Shown: positions 1 through 9,638, counted from the stretch's first letter. The stretch: DNA of 26,503 bases from a virus (IMGVR_UViG_3300025949_000083:1-26503); one strand, 5' to 3'. Notes: generated by a model not told the origin, from the sequence alone. A program made the numbers and translations.

Positions 1-767
1 TGAACATCCTGTGGCGTGACGATGGGGAAGGAGCGATCGTTGCCGGCGAAGTCCTCGGCGGGGATCTTGTCGCGGTCGGTGCCGCCGCCGACGTTGGGGT
101 CCACCTTGCGCTTGGCGACCCCCTCGTGGCCGGTGAGCGCCTTGGCCACGTCGGCCGGCGTGACCCGGTCGGCGGCGAGGGCGGCGCCGGCTGCCTTCAC
201 GATCTCTCCCGCGAGCGCGTCGTCGAGGATCAGCTGGCCCACGTCCTCGGGCTGACCCGAATCGCCGGCGGCCTTGACGAGCTGGAACTTCGAGTTGAAG
301 TTGCTGCCGCGGTCGACCAGCGAGATCTCGCTGATCTTGGTGAGGCCGTCACGGCGACCGCGGATGATGCCGTTCATGGCCTTGCCGGTCGGGTCCGGCA
401 CGATGTCCGGGTGGGTGATGCCAACCGAGTAGCAGGTGAGGACGCCCTTGCGGACGAGCTCCTTCGCCACGGGCTCCACGACGAGGGACTTGACCCAGTG
501 GCCGTCGGGCGTGGCCTCCACCTCGAGGCCCTTGCCGGCGGGATCGCGGCGGGCCTGGTGCTGCACCCGCAGGTTGCCGCCGGTGTCGAGCCACTCGTGG
601 ATGGCCTTGGCTGACCAGTCCTGGTCGACGATCTGGAGGTCGGAGTCGACGGTGCCGTCGGTGGCCTTGCCGTAGACGATGAGGTCGCCGTCGCTCGTCT
701 CCTCGGTCTTCTCGATGGGGAACGAGAAGTAGGTCAGCTCGCCGTCGGGGGTGAGGGTCGCGGCCAC
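1..767 (-). CDS. Prohead (capsid maturation) protease, 3' end outside window
   Basis: Likely HK97-type prohead protease, which trims scaffold and capsid protein inside the immature head. The 255 visible codons show the expected layout: an N-terminal sheet region, His in LRVQHQ (about residue 70), Ser in CYSVGI (about 117) and Glu in KISEISLVD (about 150). This matches the His-Ser-Glu arrangement of the herpes/HK97 protease fold. After about residue 160 comes a longer tail ending in FPIVTPQDV, so a C-terminal extension (scaffold-like) probably continues beyond the window. The GTG start at 767 has a GAAAGGAAG ribosome site a few bases upstream. It begins 19 bp after the portal-fusion stop, the usual portal-then-protease order. 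Family assignment is from motif and position only. Confidence 0.8.
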   Translation of the reverse strand, partial: MAATLTPDGELTYFSFPIEKTEETSDGDLIVYGKATDGTVDSDLQIVDQDWSAKAIHEWLDTGGNLRVQHQARRDPAGKGLEVEATPDGHWVKSLVVEPVAKELVRKGVLTCYSVGITHPDIVPDPTGKAMNGIIRGRRDGLTKISEISLVDRGSNFNSKFQLVKAAGDSGQPEDVGQLILDDALAGEIVKAAGAALAADRVTPADVAKALTGHEGVAKRKVDPNVGGGTDRDKIPAEDFAGNDRSFPIVTPQDV

Positions 768-786
768 ACGGGCTTCCTTTCGTCGG

Positions 787-3700
787 TCAGTCGGTCGTCT
801 TGTTGAGGTGATCGTCGCCGTGATTCAGCTGGAACGAGTGAGCCTCGTCCCACGGCCCGACCACGGTCGGGACCCGACCGACGTACGCGGTCAGCGGCTT
901 GCCCAGGCGCTGGGCGGCCAGGGCGCGGTGGTGGCCGTCGACGACCTTGAGCTTGGGGTCACCGGGGGTGTCGACGAGGATGGCGGGGTGGGTCGGCTCG
1001 CCGGCGCGCAGCTTGGCCTCGAAGCGGTCCACGGCGGCGTCCTCGTGGTGCGCGGCCCACCGCGGCTCGTTGCTGAAGTCGATGAGGCTGGTGGGGACGT
1101 TGAGGGGCCCCACCCAGGTCGCGTCGTCGACCCACGCGTAGCCCTCGTCGCTGAAGTTTTGGCTCATCAGGGCCGCGACCTCGTCGGCGGTCGCGGCGCG
1201 CGTTCCCTCGCTCGCCGGCCGGCTCAGGGCGTTGAGCACGAGCTGCAGGTCAGCCCGGAGCTCGGCGCGAACCGACGGGTTGTCGACGAGGTGCGTCGGG
1301 TCCCACCACGCGAGCGCCTCCACCTGGTCCCCGTCGGGGTCATCCGGGTTGGTGACGCGGTCGCGGCCGTCGAAGATCGGCACGTCGGTCTCGTGGTCGA
1401 CCTCGTAGACGAAGCCTAGCCACCGGCCGCTCTCCGTGCCCCAGCCGGGCACGAAGCGGCCGACCGGAAGGACGCACCCGGTCTCCTCCTGCCACTCGCG
1501 GATGGCGGCGCTGCGGGGCTGCTCACCGGGCTCGAGGCAGCCACCGGGGAACTCCCAGGAGCCGGCCGCGGGATCGTCGTCGGTCAGGCCGCGCTGCAGC
1601 ATGAGCACGCGGCCGGTGTCAGCGGCGCGGACCGCGAGGCCGGCGGCGACGCAGGCTCCCTTGGTCGCGGTGCGGCCCTCCCACCGGTCGCACACGTCGA
1701 TCAAGTCGATCGAGCCCGACACGAGGTCGCACGAGTGCGTGTCGAGGTGGAACATCACGCAGGTGCCGCAGGATCGAGCGCGGCTCGCCGCTGGCCGGTA
1801 GTGAACCGACTCCTTGGACACCTTGACGCGCTTGCCGAGGTCGCCGACGTTGGGCGCGCGGCCGCGGTCGTTCGCGTCGCCCGGCGGCTCGCCTACCGAC
1901 GACCGACCCGTGCCAACGCCACCTTGTGGCCAGCCACCGGTGCCTGAACTTGGATAGCGTGGAGGCTGAACGTCGACGTCCGTTTGGTGACCATGGGTGA
2001 GGGGTACCCGGTCATCGTGACCACCGGAGGGGTGATGCGCTTGAGAGTGATCTGACCCGTCGTAGAAGCCACCCATGTAGCCGTTGGGCGGCTGCGACGG
2101 AACCCACCGCGGGGGCTCACCCCCAGCCGTGCTCGACGGCACCCCGCCGGGAACCTCCGTCCCATCACCGAGGTGCCTGACGGGTGACCGGCCGCCACCG
2201 CCGGCCGCGGCCTGAGGAACGCGTGAGTCGATCCACGACTCCTGGCCGTTGAGACTGATCACTCGTCGCGTGGCCTTGACGACCCGGATCGCGTCATCGA
2301 CCTCGAGACCCTCCGCCATGTGCTGGCTGATGCGAGCCAGCGCGTCGGGGTTGACGTTGCGTGGAACCCAGGAACTGACCTGTCGACCCTTCTTCACGTG
2401 CCGACTCAGGGCCTCGAGCTCGCTGCTCGCGGCCTTCTCCAGGGCCGCCGCGTCTGCCACCTTGGCGGGCGCGGCGGTCGGCTTCTTGCCGGTCGCGGAG
2501 CGGGATGGCGCGTTGCCCGCGCCGGTGGCCGCCGCGTGCCCGGGTGTCTCGACGTGCGGGCTCGGCGTCGGCTGCGTGGGAACGCTGCCCTGGCCGGTGT
2601 TCTGGATCTCACCGGTGCCGGCCGCGGTGACCGGCAGCTTGGGCTGGACGCCGGGGAGCGCGAGCTGGCCGGGAGGCGTGGGAGCCGGGCTGCCGGGCGT
2701 GGCTCCCGGAACGGTCCCGGGAACGGCGGCGGTCGCCATGCCGAACGGCACGGGGCCGTTCTTGCTGAGGAAGACCGGGCCGCTGGTCTCCGGCAGGCCC
2801 CAAGGCTGCAGGTTGAGCTCGTCCCGGGCCTCGTCGACGCTGCGCAGGCCGTTCTCAACCTGCTTGATGAGCAGGTCGGTGAGGAGGGACTGGTCCTCCT
2901 CCGCCTCGAGGCCCTCGAAGACGAACTGCATGTCGTCCTGGCCGCAGACGTATTCGAGGATGTTGTTGATGATGTCCGCGATGAACATCAGGGTCGGCTT
3001 GGTGGCCTTGCGCTCGCCCACGTTCTCGGCCATCTTGGCCATCTGATGCGACGCGCCTGGCGACATGGAGGTGCTGACCTTGGGTGCGATGCCCAGCTCC
3101 ATGGGCATGATGTCGAACGCCATGCAGACCTGCGTCATGACGATCTCGTCGAACGCGTCGGCGAGCTGCACGCCGCGCTGCGGCTCGACCTTCGTGCCCG
3201 GCGGCAGCACGATGATCTTGTGGTGCCAGGCGGGGTCGCCGGCGAACGCGTTGAGGGCGTCCTGCAGCTCGCGGATCTGGTTGGGGGTCATGTTCTCGTC
3301 GCCGGGCGACATGTAGACGGCCGGGACGGTGCCCTCGCGGAAGTAGTCGAGCTGGTAGCCCTGCTTCTGCAGGCCGGACAGCACGGGGATCATGGCGCGC
3401 TCGATGGGCGGGAAGCCGTACGGCGTCCACCGCCGGGGCACCATGGGCACGTACAGCAGCTGGTCGCCACGGAACTGCGCGACCTGGCTGCCTCGGAGGC
3501 CGCCGTCCTGGATGTCCATGTCCGTCAGCATCTTGATGAAGTCGCTGCGGGGGACGCCGTAGAGGTACTGCTGGTAGGCCGGGGCCGGCGGGGCCGGGAA
3601 GCCACCCTGCATGTCGTAGAGCGGTCGGATGGTGGGGCCGCTGATCAGGTTCAGGCTGTCGAGGTCGCTGCCGAGCAGGCCCTTTCCCATGCCGCGGCCG

Positions 3701-4338
3701 CGCTTCGGTCGCAGGAAGAGCGAGAGCGCGTCGAAGACGAACACCTCCTCGAGGAAGGCGTCGATGAACGTGCTCCAGCTGTAGTAGTCCGGGTCGGGGC
3801 GCTTGAAGAACTTCTTGGCCTTGGCGCGGCGCTCACCGAAGTCCTTGAACCAGGCCTTGTCGCCGCGGTTGGCCTTGGCTGCCTCCTGCGTGGGCATGAT
3901 GTCCCACTCGAGGCCCCGGATCTCCGACTTGCGGAGCTGGATGCAGGCGCGGGCCACGGAGTACAGGTCGGCGAGGGTGCGCAGCGTGCTGAAGCTGGCG
4001 AGCTTGAGGCCCTCCGAGCCGGGCGTGCCGACCGGGAGGTTCCAGCCGACGCGGTACTCCTCGCGGCGTGGGTCGGCCCGACCGCTCGCGGGGTCGGGCT
4101 CATCGACGGGAACCGGCAGGATCGGGCTGAACGGCCCGAACGCGCCCTGCGTGAAGGTCGCCGGTGGCCGCGGCAGGAAGCCGGCGTAGGCGTTGGCGTA
4201 GCCGTGCTGCTCCGCGTAGCTGACCACCGCCGGCGACAGGGAGCCGGTGGAGATCCCCGATCCCTGAGGCGCGGGCGTGGGCCGCGCGCCGCCGGGTGAG
4301 TAGCGCGCCGCGCGCAGGATGGATCTAGTCGACGCCAC
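787..4338 (-). CDS. Giant portal fusion: portal + Cys cluster + Nudix hydrolase + ParB-like domain
   Basis: About 1183 residues, roughly twice the usual portal length. Residues about 90-545 look like an actinophage portal, the dodecameric DNA channel of the head. A Pro/Gly-rich linker follows. Residues about 855-890 hold CX2CX9CX12C, like the metal or HiPIP-like cluster of some phage head proteins. Residues about 896-1035 are a Nudix hydrolase with an intact box (GX5EX7REWQEETGC, near 935-957). The last about 80 residues contain VVDGHHRALAAQRLGK, the signature of ParB/Srx-fold domains. Nudix enzymes cut nucleoside diphosphate derivatives; the substrate here is unknown. The open frame reaches a TTG at 4344, but GTG 4338 is chosen because a GGCGGGGG ribosome site lies 6 nt upstream of it, whereas the TTG directly abuts that site. 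It overlaps the preceding small HTH gene by 14 bp. There is no stop or frameshift inside, so the fusion looks real. Confidence 0.85.
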   Translation of the reverse strand: MASTRSILRAARYSPGGARPTPAPQGSGISTGSLSPAVVSYAEQHGYANAYAGFLPRPPATFTQGAFGPFSPILPVPVDEPDPASGRADPRREEYRVGWNLPVGTPGSEGLKLASFSTLRTLADLYSVARACIQLRKSEIRGLEWDIMPTQEAAKANRGDKAWFKDFGERRAKAKKFFKRPDPDYYSWSTFIDAFLEEVFVFDALSLFLRPKRGRGMGKGLLGSDLDSLNLISGPTIRPLYDMQGGFPAPPAPAYQQYLYGVPRSDFIKMLTDMDIQDGGLRGSQVAQFRGDQLLYVPMVPRRWTPYGFPPIERAMIPVLSGLQKQGYQLDYFREGTVPAVYMSPGDENMTPNQIRELQDALNAFAGDPAWHHKIIVLPPGTKVEPQRGVQLADAFDEIVMTQVCMAFDIMPMELGIAPKVSTSMSPGASHQMAKMAENVGERKATKPTLMFIADIINNILEYVCGQDDMQFVFEGLEAEEDQSLLTDLLIKQVENGLRSVDEARDELNLQPWGLPETSGPVFLSKNGPVPFGMATAAVPGTVPGATPGSPAPTPPGQLALPGVQPKLPVTAAGTGEIQNTGQGSVPTQPTPSPHVETPGHAAATGAGNAPSRSATGKKPTAAPAKVADAAALEKAASSELEALSRHVKKGRQVSSWVPRNVNPDALARISQHMAEGLEVDDAIRVVKATRRVISLNGQESWIDSRVPQAAAGGGGRSPVRHLGDGTEVPGGVPSSTAGGEPPRWVPSQPPNGYMGGFYDGSDHSQAHHPSGGHDDRVPLTHGHQTDVDVQPPRYPSSGTGGWPQGGVGTGRSSVGEPPGDANDRGRAPNVGDLGKRVKVSKESVHYRPAASRARSCGTCVMFHLDTHSCDLVSGSIDLIDVCDRWEGRTATKGACVAAGLAVRAADTGRVLMLQRGLTDDDPAAGSWEFPGGCLEPGEQPRSAAIREWQEETGCVLPVGRFVPGWGTESGRWLGFVYEVDHETDVPIFDGRDRVTNPDDPDGDQVEALAWWDPTHLVDNPSVRAELRADLQLVLNALSRPASEGTRAATADEVAALMSQNFSDEGYAWVDDATWVGPLNVPTSLIDFSNEPRWAAHHEDAAVDRFEAKLRAGEPTHPAILVDTPGDPKLKVVDGHHRALAAQRLGKPLTAYVGRVPTVVGPWDEAHSFQLNHGDDHLNKTTD

Positions 4339-4507
4339 CGGCAACCCCCGCCTCGTTCTCCGCCCAGAGCTCTCGCTGCAGCCGCCGCGCGGCCACCTTC
4401 ACCTCGTTCTTGAGCGCCTTGGCGCTCGCGTACCCCAGGGCCGCCGCGATCTCCGCCCACGTGGCGCCGCGCTCCTGCGCGTCGTTGATCAGACGCAGCT
4501 TGAGCAT
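4325..4507 (-). CDS. Small helix-turn-helix protein
   Basis: A 60-residue protein. Residues about 14-45 (ERGATWAEIAAALGY, then a second helix) form a clear helix-turn-helix of the sigma-region-4/resolvase type, followed by a basic helix. ATG 4507 is preceded by GAGGAG with short spacing. A TTG at 4528, adding MTPREEL, is an alternative start. The gene overlaps the portal start, so the two are probably translationally coupled. It may be a DNA-binding accessory to packaging or a regulator, but its place between small head genes says nothing specific. Function unassigned. Confidence 0.6.
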   Translation of the reverse strand: MLKLRLINDAQERGATWAEIAAALGYASAKALKNEVKVAARRLQRELWAENEAGVAGGVD

Positions 4508-4514
4508 CAGCTCC

Positions 4515-4859
4515 TCACGTGGGGTCAACCTCGTCCTCCTCGTCCACGTCCTCCGGGTAGACCACGCGGCTCGCGTCCCAGGACTGCCAGTAGCTGAACT
4601 CGACGACGTCCCCATCGCCGTTGAGCTTGCCGGCCGCGAGGCGGGGGCAGGCCGGGGTGCTGGCGCCGGCGTGGATGCCGGCGCAGAAGCGGCAGAGGCC
4701 GCCGTCGGCGGCGACCTGCTCGAGCTCCTCGCGGTCCTCGCGGCTCACCGGCAGGCGGGGCTGCCCGGTGAGCAGGCGCTGGGCGCTGCTGACCGCGGCG
4801 AGCGCGGCGAGGTCGAGCTGTGACTGCGGCGCGCCGCCGCCGCCCTGCGGCAGGGTCAT
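4515..4859 (-). CDS. Hypothetical protein with CxxC...C cluster
   Basis: A 114-residue protein. The N-terminus is Gly/Gln-rich, followed by a helical stretch (residues about 15-50). A cysteine/histidine cluster CRFCAGIHAG...PAC (about 55-71) could bind zinc. The C-terminus is acidic (EDVDEEDEVD). ATG 4859 overlaps the stop of the fibre gene (TGATG), typical of coupled genes in a late phage operon. The family is not recognised. It is probably a small virion or assembly protein, judged from position alone. Confidence 0.65.
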   Translation of the reverse strand: MTLPQGGGGAPQSQLDLAALAAVSSAQRLLTGQPRLPVSREDREELEQVAADGGLCRFCAGIHAGASTPACPRLAAGKLNGDGDVVEFSYWQSWDASRVVYPEDVDEEDEVDPT

Positions 4860-6103
4860 CAGTAGGCTCCCACGAGCGGCACGAAGCCGGTGTTGGTTCC
4901 CACCGTCGTGGGGTTGAAGGACGCAGGCAGCGCGGTCTGGCCGTTGAGGTAGAACGCGCGTCGGTTGCCGGCGTTGGTGACGCCGAGGCCCATGTACGGG
5001 GCGTTGGAGTCGTTCGCGCCCAGGGCGTAGGGCACGTTGACGCCGGTGAAGCCACCGAGGATGTAGAGGATGTAGACGAACCGCCCGGTCGCCTGCGCCG
5101 GCACGGCGGTGATGCCGCCGCTGGTCCACCCCGCGACGTTCCACAGGTTGTTGTCGTTAGGGGACGCGTGAAGCTGGACGCCCGTGTCGTCGTAGATGCC
5201 GAGCTGGTTGGGCACCGTGGACGTCGAGTAGGTGCCGCCGGTGCGGATCGCCGCGACGAGGGTGGAGAGGGCGGTGTTGGCCGGCACCCAGCAGCGCGCG
5301 CCGAACACGGTGCCGCTGGCGAGGGCGGAGGAGTTCTGGAAGAGCAGGGGATCGTCGCTGGCGGTCAGCAGCCCGTAGCCGCTCAGGGGGAACGTCGCGC
5401 CGCCGGCCGCGGGTGCGGCCCACTTGATGCCGGTGGTCTGCGCCGAGTCGGCGGTGAGAACGTAGGTGTCGGTGCCGACGGCCTCGCGGGTGATGGTGCT
5501 CGCCGCGGTGGCGACCAGCAGGTCGCCCTTCGCCGTGGCCGTGGTGTCCTGGATGGCGTTGACGAGACGCGCGTCGTTGCCGGCGGCCACGGTGCCGGCC
5601 GTGGTGCCGACGTTGAGGGTCGCCGCCCCGCCGAGGCCGAGGTTGGTGCGTGAGGTGCCCGCGTTGGCGACGTCGCTCAGGTTGTTCGCGGCCTGGAGGG
5701 CGCCGGTGATCCGGGTGTCGTTGCCGGCGGCGGCGGTGCCGGCCGTCGTGCCGAGCTGATAGACCTGGTACCAGACCGCGGCGGCGGTCGCGACGCTCTC
5801 GGCGACGAAGTAGGCGGCGGTGAGGGTGTTGAGCCAGATGGAGCCGACGGTGTAGCCCTGAGTGCCGTCGTTGCCGGTTCCCGGGTTCGTGACCGCGGTG
5901 AGGTTGTTCTTCTGGCTGGTGAACTGCGTGGGTGCGGGCCACGCGCCGTTCGCCTTGGGGCCATAGAACACGGACGGGTTCGTCGTGTCGAGGTAGAAGT
6001 CGCCGTTGAAGCCGAGGGAGCTGGCGGGTGCGCCGGTGCCGGACAGCCAGCCGTTGCCCCGCGGGCCGGCGGTGCCGGCCGTGGTGATGGTGACGTTGAC
6101 CAC
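4859..6103 (-). CDS. Fibre-like structural protein
   Basis: A 414-residue, Ala/Gly/Thr-rich protein with the look of a phage fibre. The N-terminus has a short collagen-like GTAGPRGNG. Residues about 115-190 carry repeated modules seen in tail-fibre stalks: the TTAGTxAAGND motif occurs twice, with [19 protein letters not shown] between them. Residues about 250-414 look like a globular tip domain rich in Gly, Asn and aromatic residues. It probably binds a receptor or decorates the capsid. GTG 6103 follows a GGGAG ribosome site. The location between terminase and portal is unusual for a tail fibre, so a head or neck fibre is an alternative. The fibre character is clear; the exact virion location is inference. 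Confidence 0.7.
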   Translation of the reverse strand: MVNVTITTAGTAGPRGNGWLSGTGAPASSLGFNGDFYLDTTNPSVFYGPKANGAWPAPTQFTSQKNNLTAVTNPGTGNDGTQGYTVGSIWLNTLTAAYFVAESVATAAAVWYQVYQLGTTAGTAAAGNDTRITGALQAANNLSDVANAGTSRTNLGLGGAATLNVGTTAGTVAAGNDARLVNAIQDTTATAKGDLLVATAASTITREAVGTDTYVLTADSAQTTGIKWAAPAAGGATFPLSGYGLLTASDDPLLFQNSSALASGTVFGARCWVPANTALSTLVAAIRTGGTYSTSTVPNQLGIYDDTGVQLHASPNDNNLWNVAGWTSGGITAVPAQATGRFVYILYILGGFTGVNVPYALGANDSNAPYMGLGVTNAGNRRAFYLNGQTALPASFNPTTVGTNTGFVPLVGAY

Positions 6104-6115
6104 GCGCGCTCCCTT

Positions 6116-6490
6116 CTAGGGTTGGGCGACCGTGCGGCCGTAGAAGACGCCGGCGACGAGCGCCGTGGCGTCACTGAGGTTCTGGTCCATCCACAGGGTG
6201 TAGTTGGCCCCGTACTCGGTGAGCAGGTTGGTCGCGGTGGGGGTCAGCACGACCTGCAGGGTGGCGGTGCTGCTCGTGACCGTGATGGTGCCGTAGGTGG
6301 TGGAGGTGGTGTTGTTGACGGAGAACACCGTGGCGTTGGAGATGGTGTTGCGCACGACGAGCTCGAACACCTTGTTGGTGATGTTGGTGAGGGAGCCGTC
6401 GTCGTTGGTGACCTGGTAGCTCTGCGCCCACTGCGAGCCGATGGGTGAGACGGCCTGGAAGAAGTTGGGGAGCGGCGCGGGCTGGGTCAC
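6116..6490 (-). CDS. Beta-sandwich structural protein, possible fibre partner
   Basis: A 124-residue protein, almost all predicted beta strand. Alternating polar and hydrophobic runs (KVFELVVRNT, TYGTITVTSS, ATLQVVLTP, YTLWMDQ) resemble the Ig-like N-terminal domain of phage baseplate proteins of the BppU type. The GTG start at 6490 overlaps the terminase stop by 4 bp (GTGA). It ends 12 bp before the fibre gene, so the pair may form one structural unit. The longer open frame upstream runs antisense-like through the terminase and is not used. Function inferred from fold impression only. Confidence 0.6.
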   Translation of the reverse strand: MTQPAPLPNFFQAVSPIGSQWAQSYQVTNDDGSLTNITNKVFELVVRNTISNATVFSVNNTTSTTYGTITVTSSTATLQVVLTPTATNLLTEYGANYTLWMDQNLSDATALVAGVFYGRTVAQP

Positions 6491-7980
6491 GCGGCCTCCT
6501 CGACCGGGGCGCTGCAGTACGGGCACTTGTCGCGGGGCTTGCCGCCGAGCGTCTTGGTGAAGGGACGGTCGCACCGCTCGCACTTGATGACGCCGTAGGC
6601 GTCGAGCCAGGAGCCGCCGATGAGGTCCTTGAGGTCGTACATGCCCCAGACGAGGGCGTCCATGCGGTCTGGGGACTCCTTGTCGCCGGGGGCCCACGTG
6701 CACATCTCGTCCTCGAGCTGCGGGAACATGCCGACGTGGTGGACGCGGTGCTGCTCGTAGAGGGCGGAGACCGGCTCGGCGCGGGTGTTCTTGCCGCGGC
6801 TGGCGCGGACGGACCGGAAGGCGACGTTGTTGTCGATGGTGCGGACGACGGTGCCGATGTAGTCGCCGCCGTTGTTGACCTCGGCGACGATGCGGTCGGC
6901 CTCGAACTCGTGGTAGGCGTCGACGGCGCGGGTCATGCACTGCTTGGGGGTGCCGCGCATGGTGTAGTCGGCGAGGACGTAGCCGTGGCCCTCACGGTCG
7001 GCGGCGCAGACGACGATGCCGGTGAGGTCGCTGGTCTCGCCCTCGGTGACGGCGGGGTCGACGCCGACGACGACGCGAACGAGGTCGAGGTCCCTGCGGG
7101 CCTCGAGGGGGAGGCGGTCGGCCTCGAGCCACTCGCGCTTCCACAGGGCGTTGTCGCGGTTCTCGAGGATCTCGGCGTCGAGCTCCTGCAGGCCGAGCTG
7201 CGTGCCGAGCATCGGGGCGATGACGTTGGCCTTGTAGCTGTCGCTGAGGTTCTCGAGGTTGTCGACGGTGCGGCCACGGGTGACGATGACGTTGTCGCGC
7301 TGCATTAGGCCGGGCGTCGCGAGGTTGGTGTCGGAGACGCGAAGCAGGGCGACGGGCCGCGGGGTGGTGGCGACGACGATGCGGCTGACGTAGTCGAGCG
7401 GCCAGTCGGCGCGGCGCGGGAGGCGGGTGGCGATGGTGAGGTTGGACCACGTGGTGTCGGCCGCGGTGCCCTTGTGGGCGTCGGCCCAGAAGCAGGACTC
7501 GTCACCCCAGGCGAAGTGGAACTGGGGGCCGCGGAGCTGCCAGGGCTTCTCCGCCGAGTAGGTGAAGAACTTGCTGCCGTTCTCGAGGTAGAGCTCTCCG
7601 AGGGAGCGGTTCCACGCGCCGGTGATCTTGCCGCCGCGGAGCTCGGTCTGCTTGAAGCAGTTGAGCAGCCCCGAGTCACCCTCGATCATGGTGTCGCGGG
7701 TGTCGCCGATGGTGCGGGCGACGAGGGCGATGCGGCAACCGGGGTAGCGCCGGGCCTTCTCGGCCATGAGCTCGGCGGCGGTGCGGGACTTGCCCCAGCC
7801 GCGGCCGGCGAGGATCAGCCAGACGAACCAGTCGCCCTCGGGCTCGAGCTGGTCGGGGCGGGCGGCCTCGCGCCAGGTTTTCTTGTGGCCGTCCCCGTTG
7901 TCGAGGTCGACCTTCTTCTGCTGCAGCTCGCGGAGGCGGCGGAGCTTGTCGAGCTTGACCTCGAGGAGGGTGTCGGCCAC
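6487..7980 (-). CDS. terL: Terminase large subunit
   Basis: The motor and nuclease that packages DNA into the head, 497 residues. Walker A is AGRGWGKS (58-65) and Walker B is FHFAWGDE (154-161). The C-terminal RNase-H-like nuclease shows the acidic residues expected in VVGVDPAVTEG, RIVAEVNNGGD and SPDRMDALVW. An added C-terminal zinc ribbon has CxxC pairs at 467/470 and 486/489, which not all terminases have. GTG 7980 has a strong GAGGAGG site. The small terminase gene lies upstream but is separated from it by a plus-strand gene. Confidence 0.95.
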   Translation of the reverse strand: MADTLLEVKLDKLRRLRELQQKKVDLDNGDGHKKTWREAARPDQLEPEGDWFVWLILAGRGWGKSRTAAELMAEKARRYPGCRIALVARTIGDTRDTMIEGDSGLLNCFKQTELRGGKITGAWNRSLGELYLENGSKFFTYSAEKPWQLRGPQFHFAWGDESCFWADAHKGTAADTTWSNLTIATRLPRRADWPLDYVSRIVVATTPRPVALLRVSDTNLATPGLMQRDNVIVTRGRTVDNLENLSDSYKANVIAPMLGTQLGLQELDAEILENRDNALWKREWLEADRLPLEARRDLDLVRVVVGVDPAVTEGETSDLTGIVVCAADREGHGYVLADYTMRGTPKQCMTRAVDAYHEFEADRIVAEVNNGGDYIGTVVRTIDNNVAFRSVRASRGKNTRAEPVSALYEQHRVHHVGMFPQLEDEMCTWAPGDKESPDRMDALVWGMYDLKDLIGGSWLDAYGVIKCERCDRPFTKTLGGKPRDKCPYCSAPVEEAA

Positions 7981-7997
7981 GGCACCCTCCTCAATTG

Positions 7998-8026
7998 TTT
8001 ACAATTGTGTTTCACCGTGATACGAT
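7998..8026 (+). promoter_or_regulatory. Sigma70-like promoter for the 8057 gene
   Basis: TTTACA (7998-8003), a 17-nt spacer and TACGAT (8021-8026), with an extended -10 (TGATACGAT). The -35 is embedded in CAATTG-tttA-CAATTG, two copies of a self-complementary hexamer that could also be an operator. It has the same design as the promoters at 14806 and 17997. Confidence 0.75.
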
Positions 8027-8056
8027 CGCGTCAGGAATCGAGGAAGGAGACGACTC

Positions 8057-8200
8057 GTGGACTTCGAGGCCAGTGAGGACGACTTTCAGAGCTGGACGCC
8101 GTGCGAGATGTATGGTCACGACTACTCGCTGTGCGACCTGGACGACGGCACGACGGTCTACAGCTGCAGTGAGTGCGGCGAACCCGGCGATTCAGACTAG
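8057..8200 (+). CDS. Small zinc-finger-like protein
   Basis: A 47-residue acidic protein with Cys and His spaced as in small zinc ribbons (PCEMYGH, LC, then CSECG). The GTG start lies 31 bp after the -10 box and has an AGGAAGGAG ribosome site. It stands alone on the plus strand between the terminase genes. Its TAG stop and the TAG stop of the small terminase gene on the other strand share the same CTAG. The strong private promoter suggests expression at a different time from the packaging genes. Function unknown. Confidence 0.7.
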   Translation: MDFEASEDDFQSWTPCEMYGHDYSLCDLDDGTTVYSCSECGEPGDSD

Positions 8201-8742
8201 ATCAAGTTGATCTTACGGGCCTCGGCGAGCTCGCGCTCGAGCTTCGCGATCTCCGCGTCGACGCTGTCGACGCTGATGATCTCGGCCTTGGTGGGCGCGT
8301 CGAGGCCCAGGAGGCGCGCCCGCCGCTCCTTGATCTTGAGAATGCGGTCGACGATCTCCATGAGGAGGCGCTTGTCCGGAACGGGCAGGCCCTCCTCGTC
8401 GACGATGATCCGGCCCTGCTGGACGAGGCGCGGATTGGCCTGCAGCTCCCGCCAGCAGATGGCCTCGAGCTCGTCGTAGCTCTGCAGCTCGAGGGCCCGC
8501 GTCTCGTCCGTCGCGAAGCGGACGGCGCGGGCCATCGCGCGCTTGATGCCGGCGGCGGCCCGGTCCTCGCTGGGGCCGTTCTCCCGCTTGCCGCCGTGCC
8601 ACAGCTCGAGGTGGATCGCGATCTGCTCGAGCGTCCACCCGAGAGCCTTGAGGCGCGCCGCCTCGGCGTCCCGGGTGCGGCCGTAGCTATCCACCGGGCC
8701 GATGGGAAGGGGCATCAGGAGGCGCTCGTTCTCGGTGCTCAT
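8197..8742 (-). CDS. terS: Probable terminase small subunit
   Basis: A 181-residue protein, probably the DNA-recognition part of the packaging motor. It has an N-terminal HTH (residues about 20-45, ALGWTLEQIAIHL). Further on it carries a helical segment ending in VDRILKIKERRARLLGLDAP, a pattern common near the C-terminus of actinophage small terminases, then a charged coiled-coil tail. ATG 8742 is preceded by GGGAGGA with 4-nt spacing; the open frame extends 13 codons further without a better site. It is the first gene of the packaging operon, just after the 8771-8807 hairpin. The call rests on the HTH, the tail motif and the neighbouring terL. Confidence 0.75.
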   Translation of the reverse strand: MSTENERLLMPLPIGPVDSYGRTRDAEAARLKALGWTLEQIAIHLELWHGGKRENGPSEDRAAAGIKRAMARAVRFATDETRALELQSYDELEAICWRELQANPRLVQQGRIIVDEEGLPVPDKRLLMEIVDRILKIKERRARLLGLDAPTKAEIISVDSVDAEIAKLERELAEARKINLI

Positions 8743-8770
8743 CCGATCCTCCCTCTGGGTCCAGGTATGC

Positions 8771-8807
8771 GACGACCCCACCCCCGGGGGACAGGGGTGG
8801 GGTCGTC
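8771..8807 (-). terminator. Hairpin terminator after the LysM/Rpf gene
   Basis: A perfect 14-bp GC-rich stem (8771-8784 with 8794-8807) and a 9-nt loop, 24 bp past the stop of the LysM/Rpf gene. It separates that gene from the packaging operon. There is no U-run, as is common in GC-rich actinophages. Confidence 0.75.
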
Positions 8808-8831
8808 ATCTCCTCCGGGCGGTGGAGGTCT

Positions 8832-9545
<714 letters not shown>

Positions 9546-9638
9546 TCACCCACGGTCGGTCGCCGCTCTCGCGGTACCGAGCTGGGGCGCTGACCGCAGC
9601 CATCGGCAGGCTGTTGAGACAGGTCACCTCTTGGCGAT

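Noticed and set aside
2320-4299. Long plus-strand frame opposite the portal fusion
   Set aside because: Its composition is Arg/Val/Leu/Gly-rich, as expected for the antisense of GC-rich codons. It has no motif, while the minus frame has clear domains.
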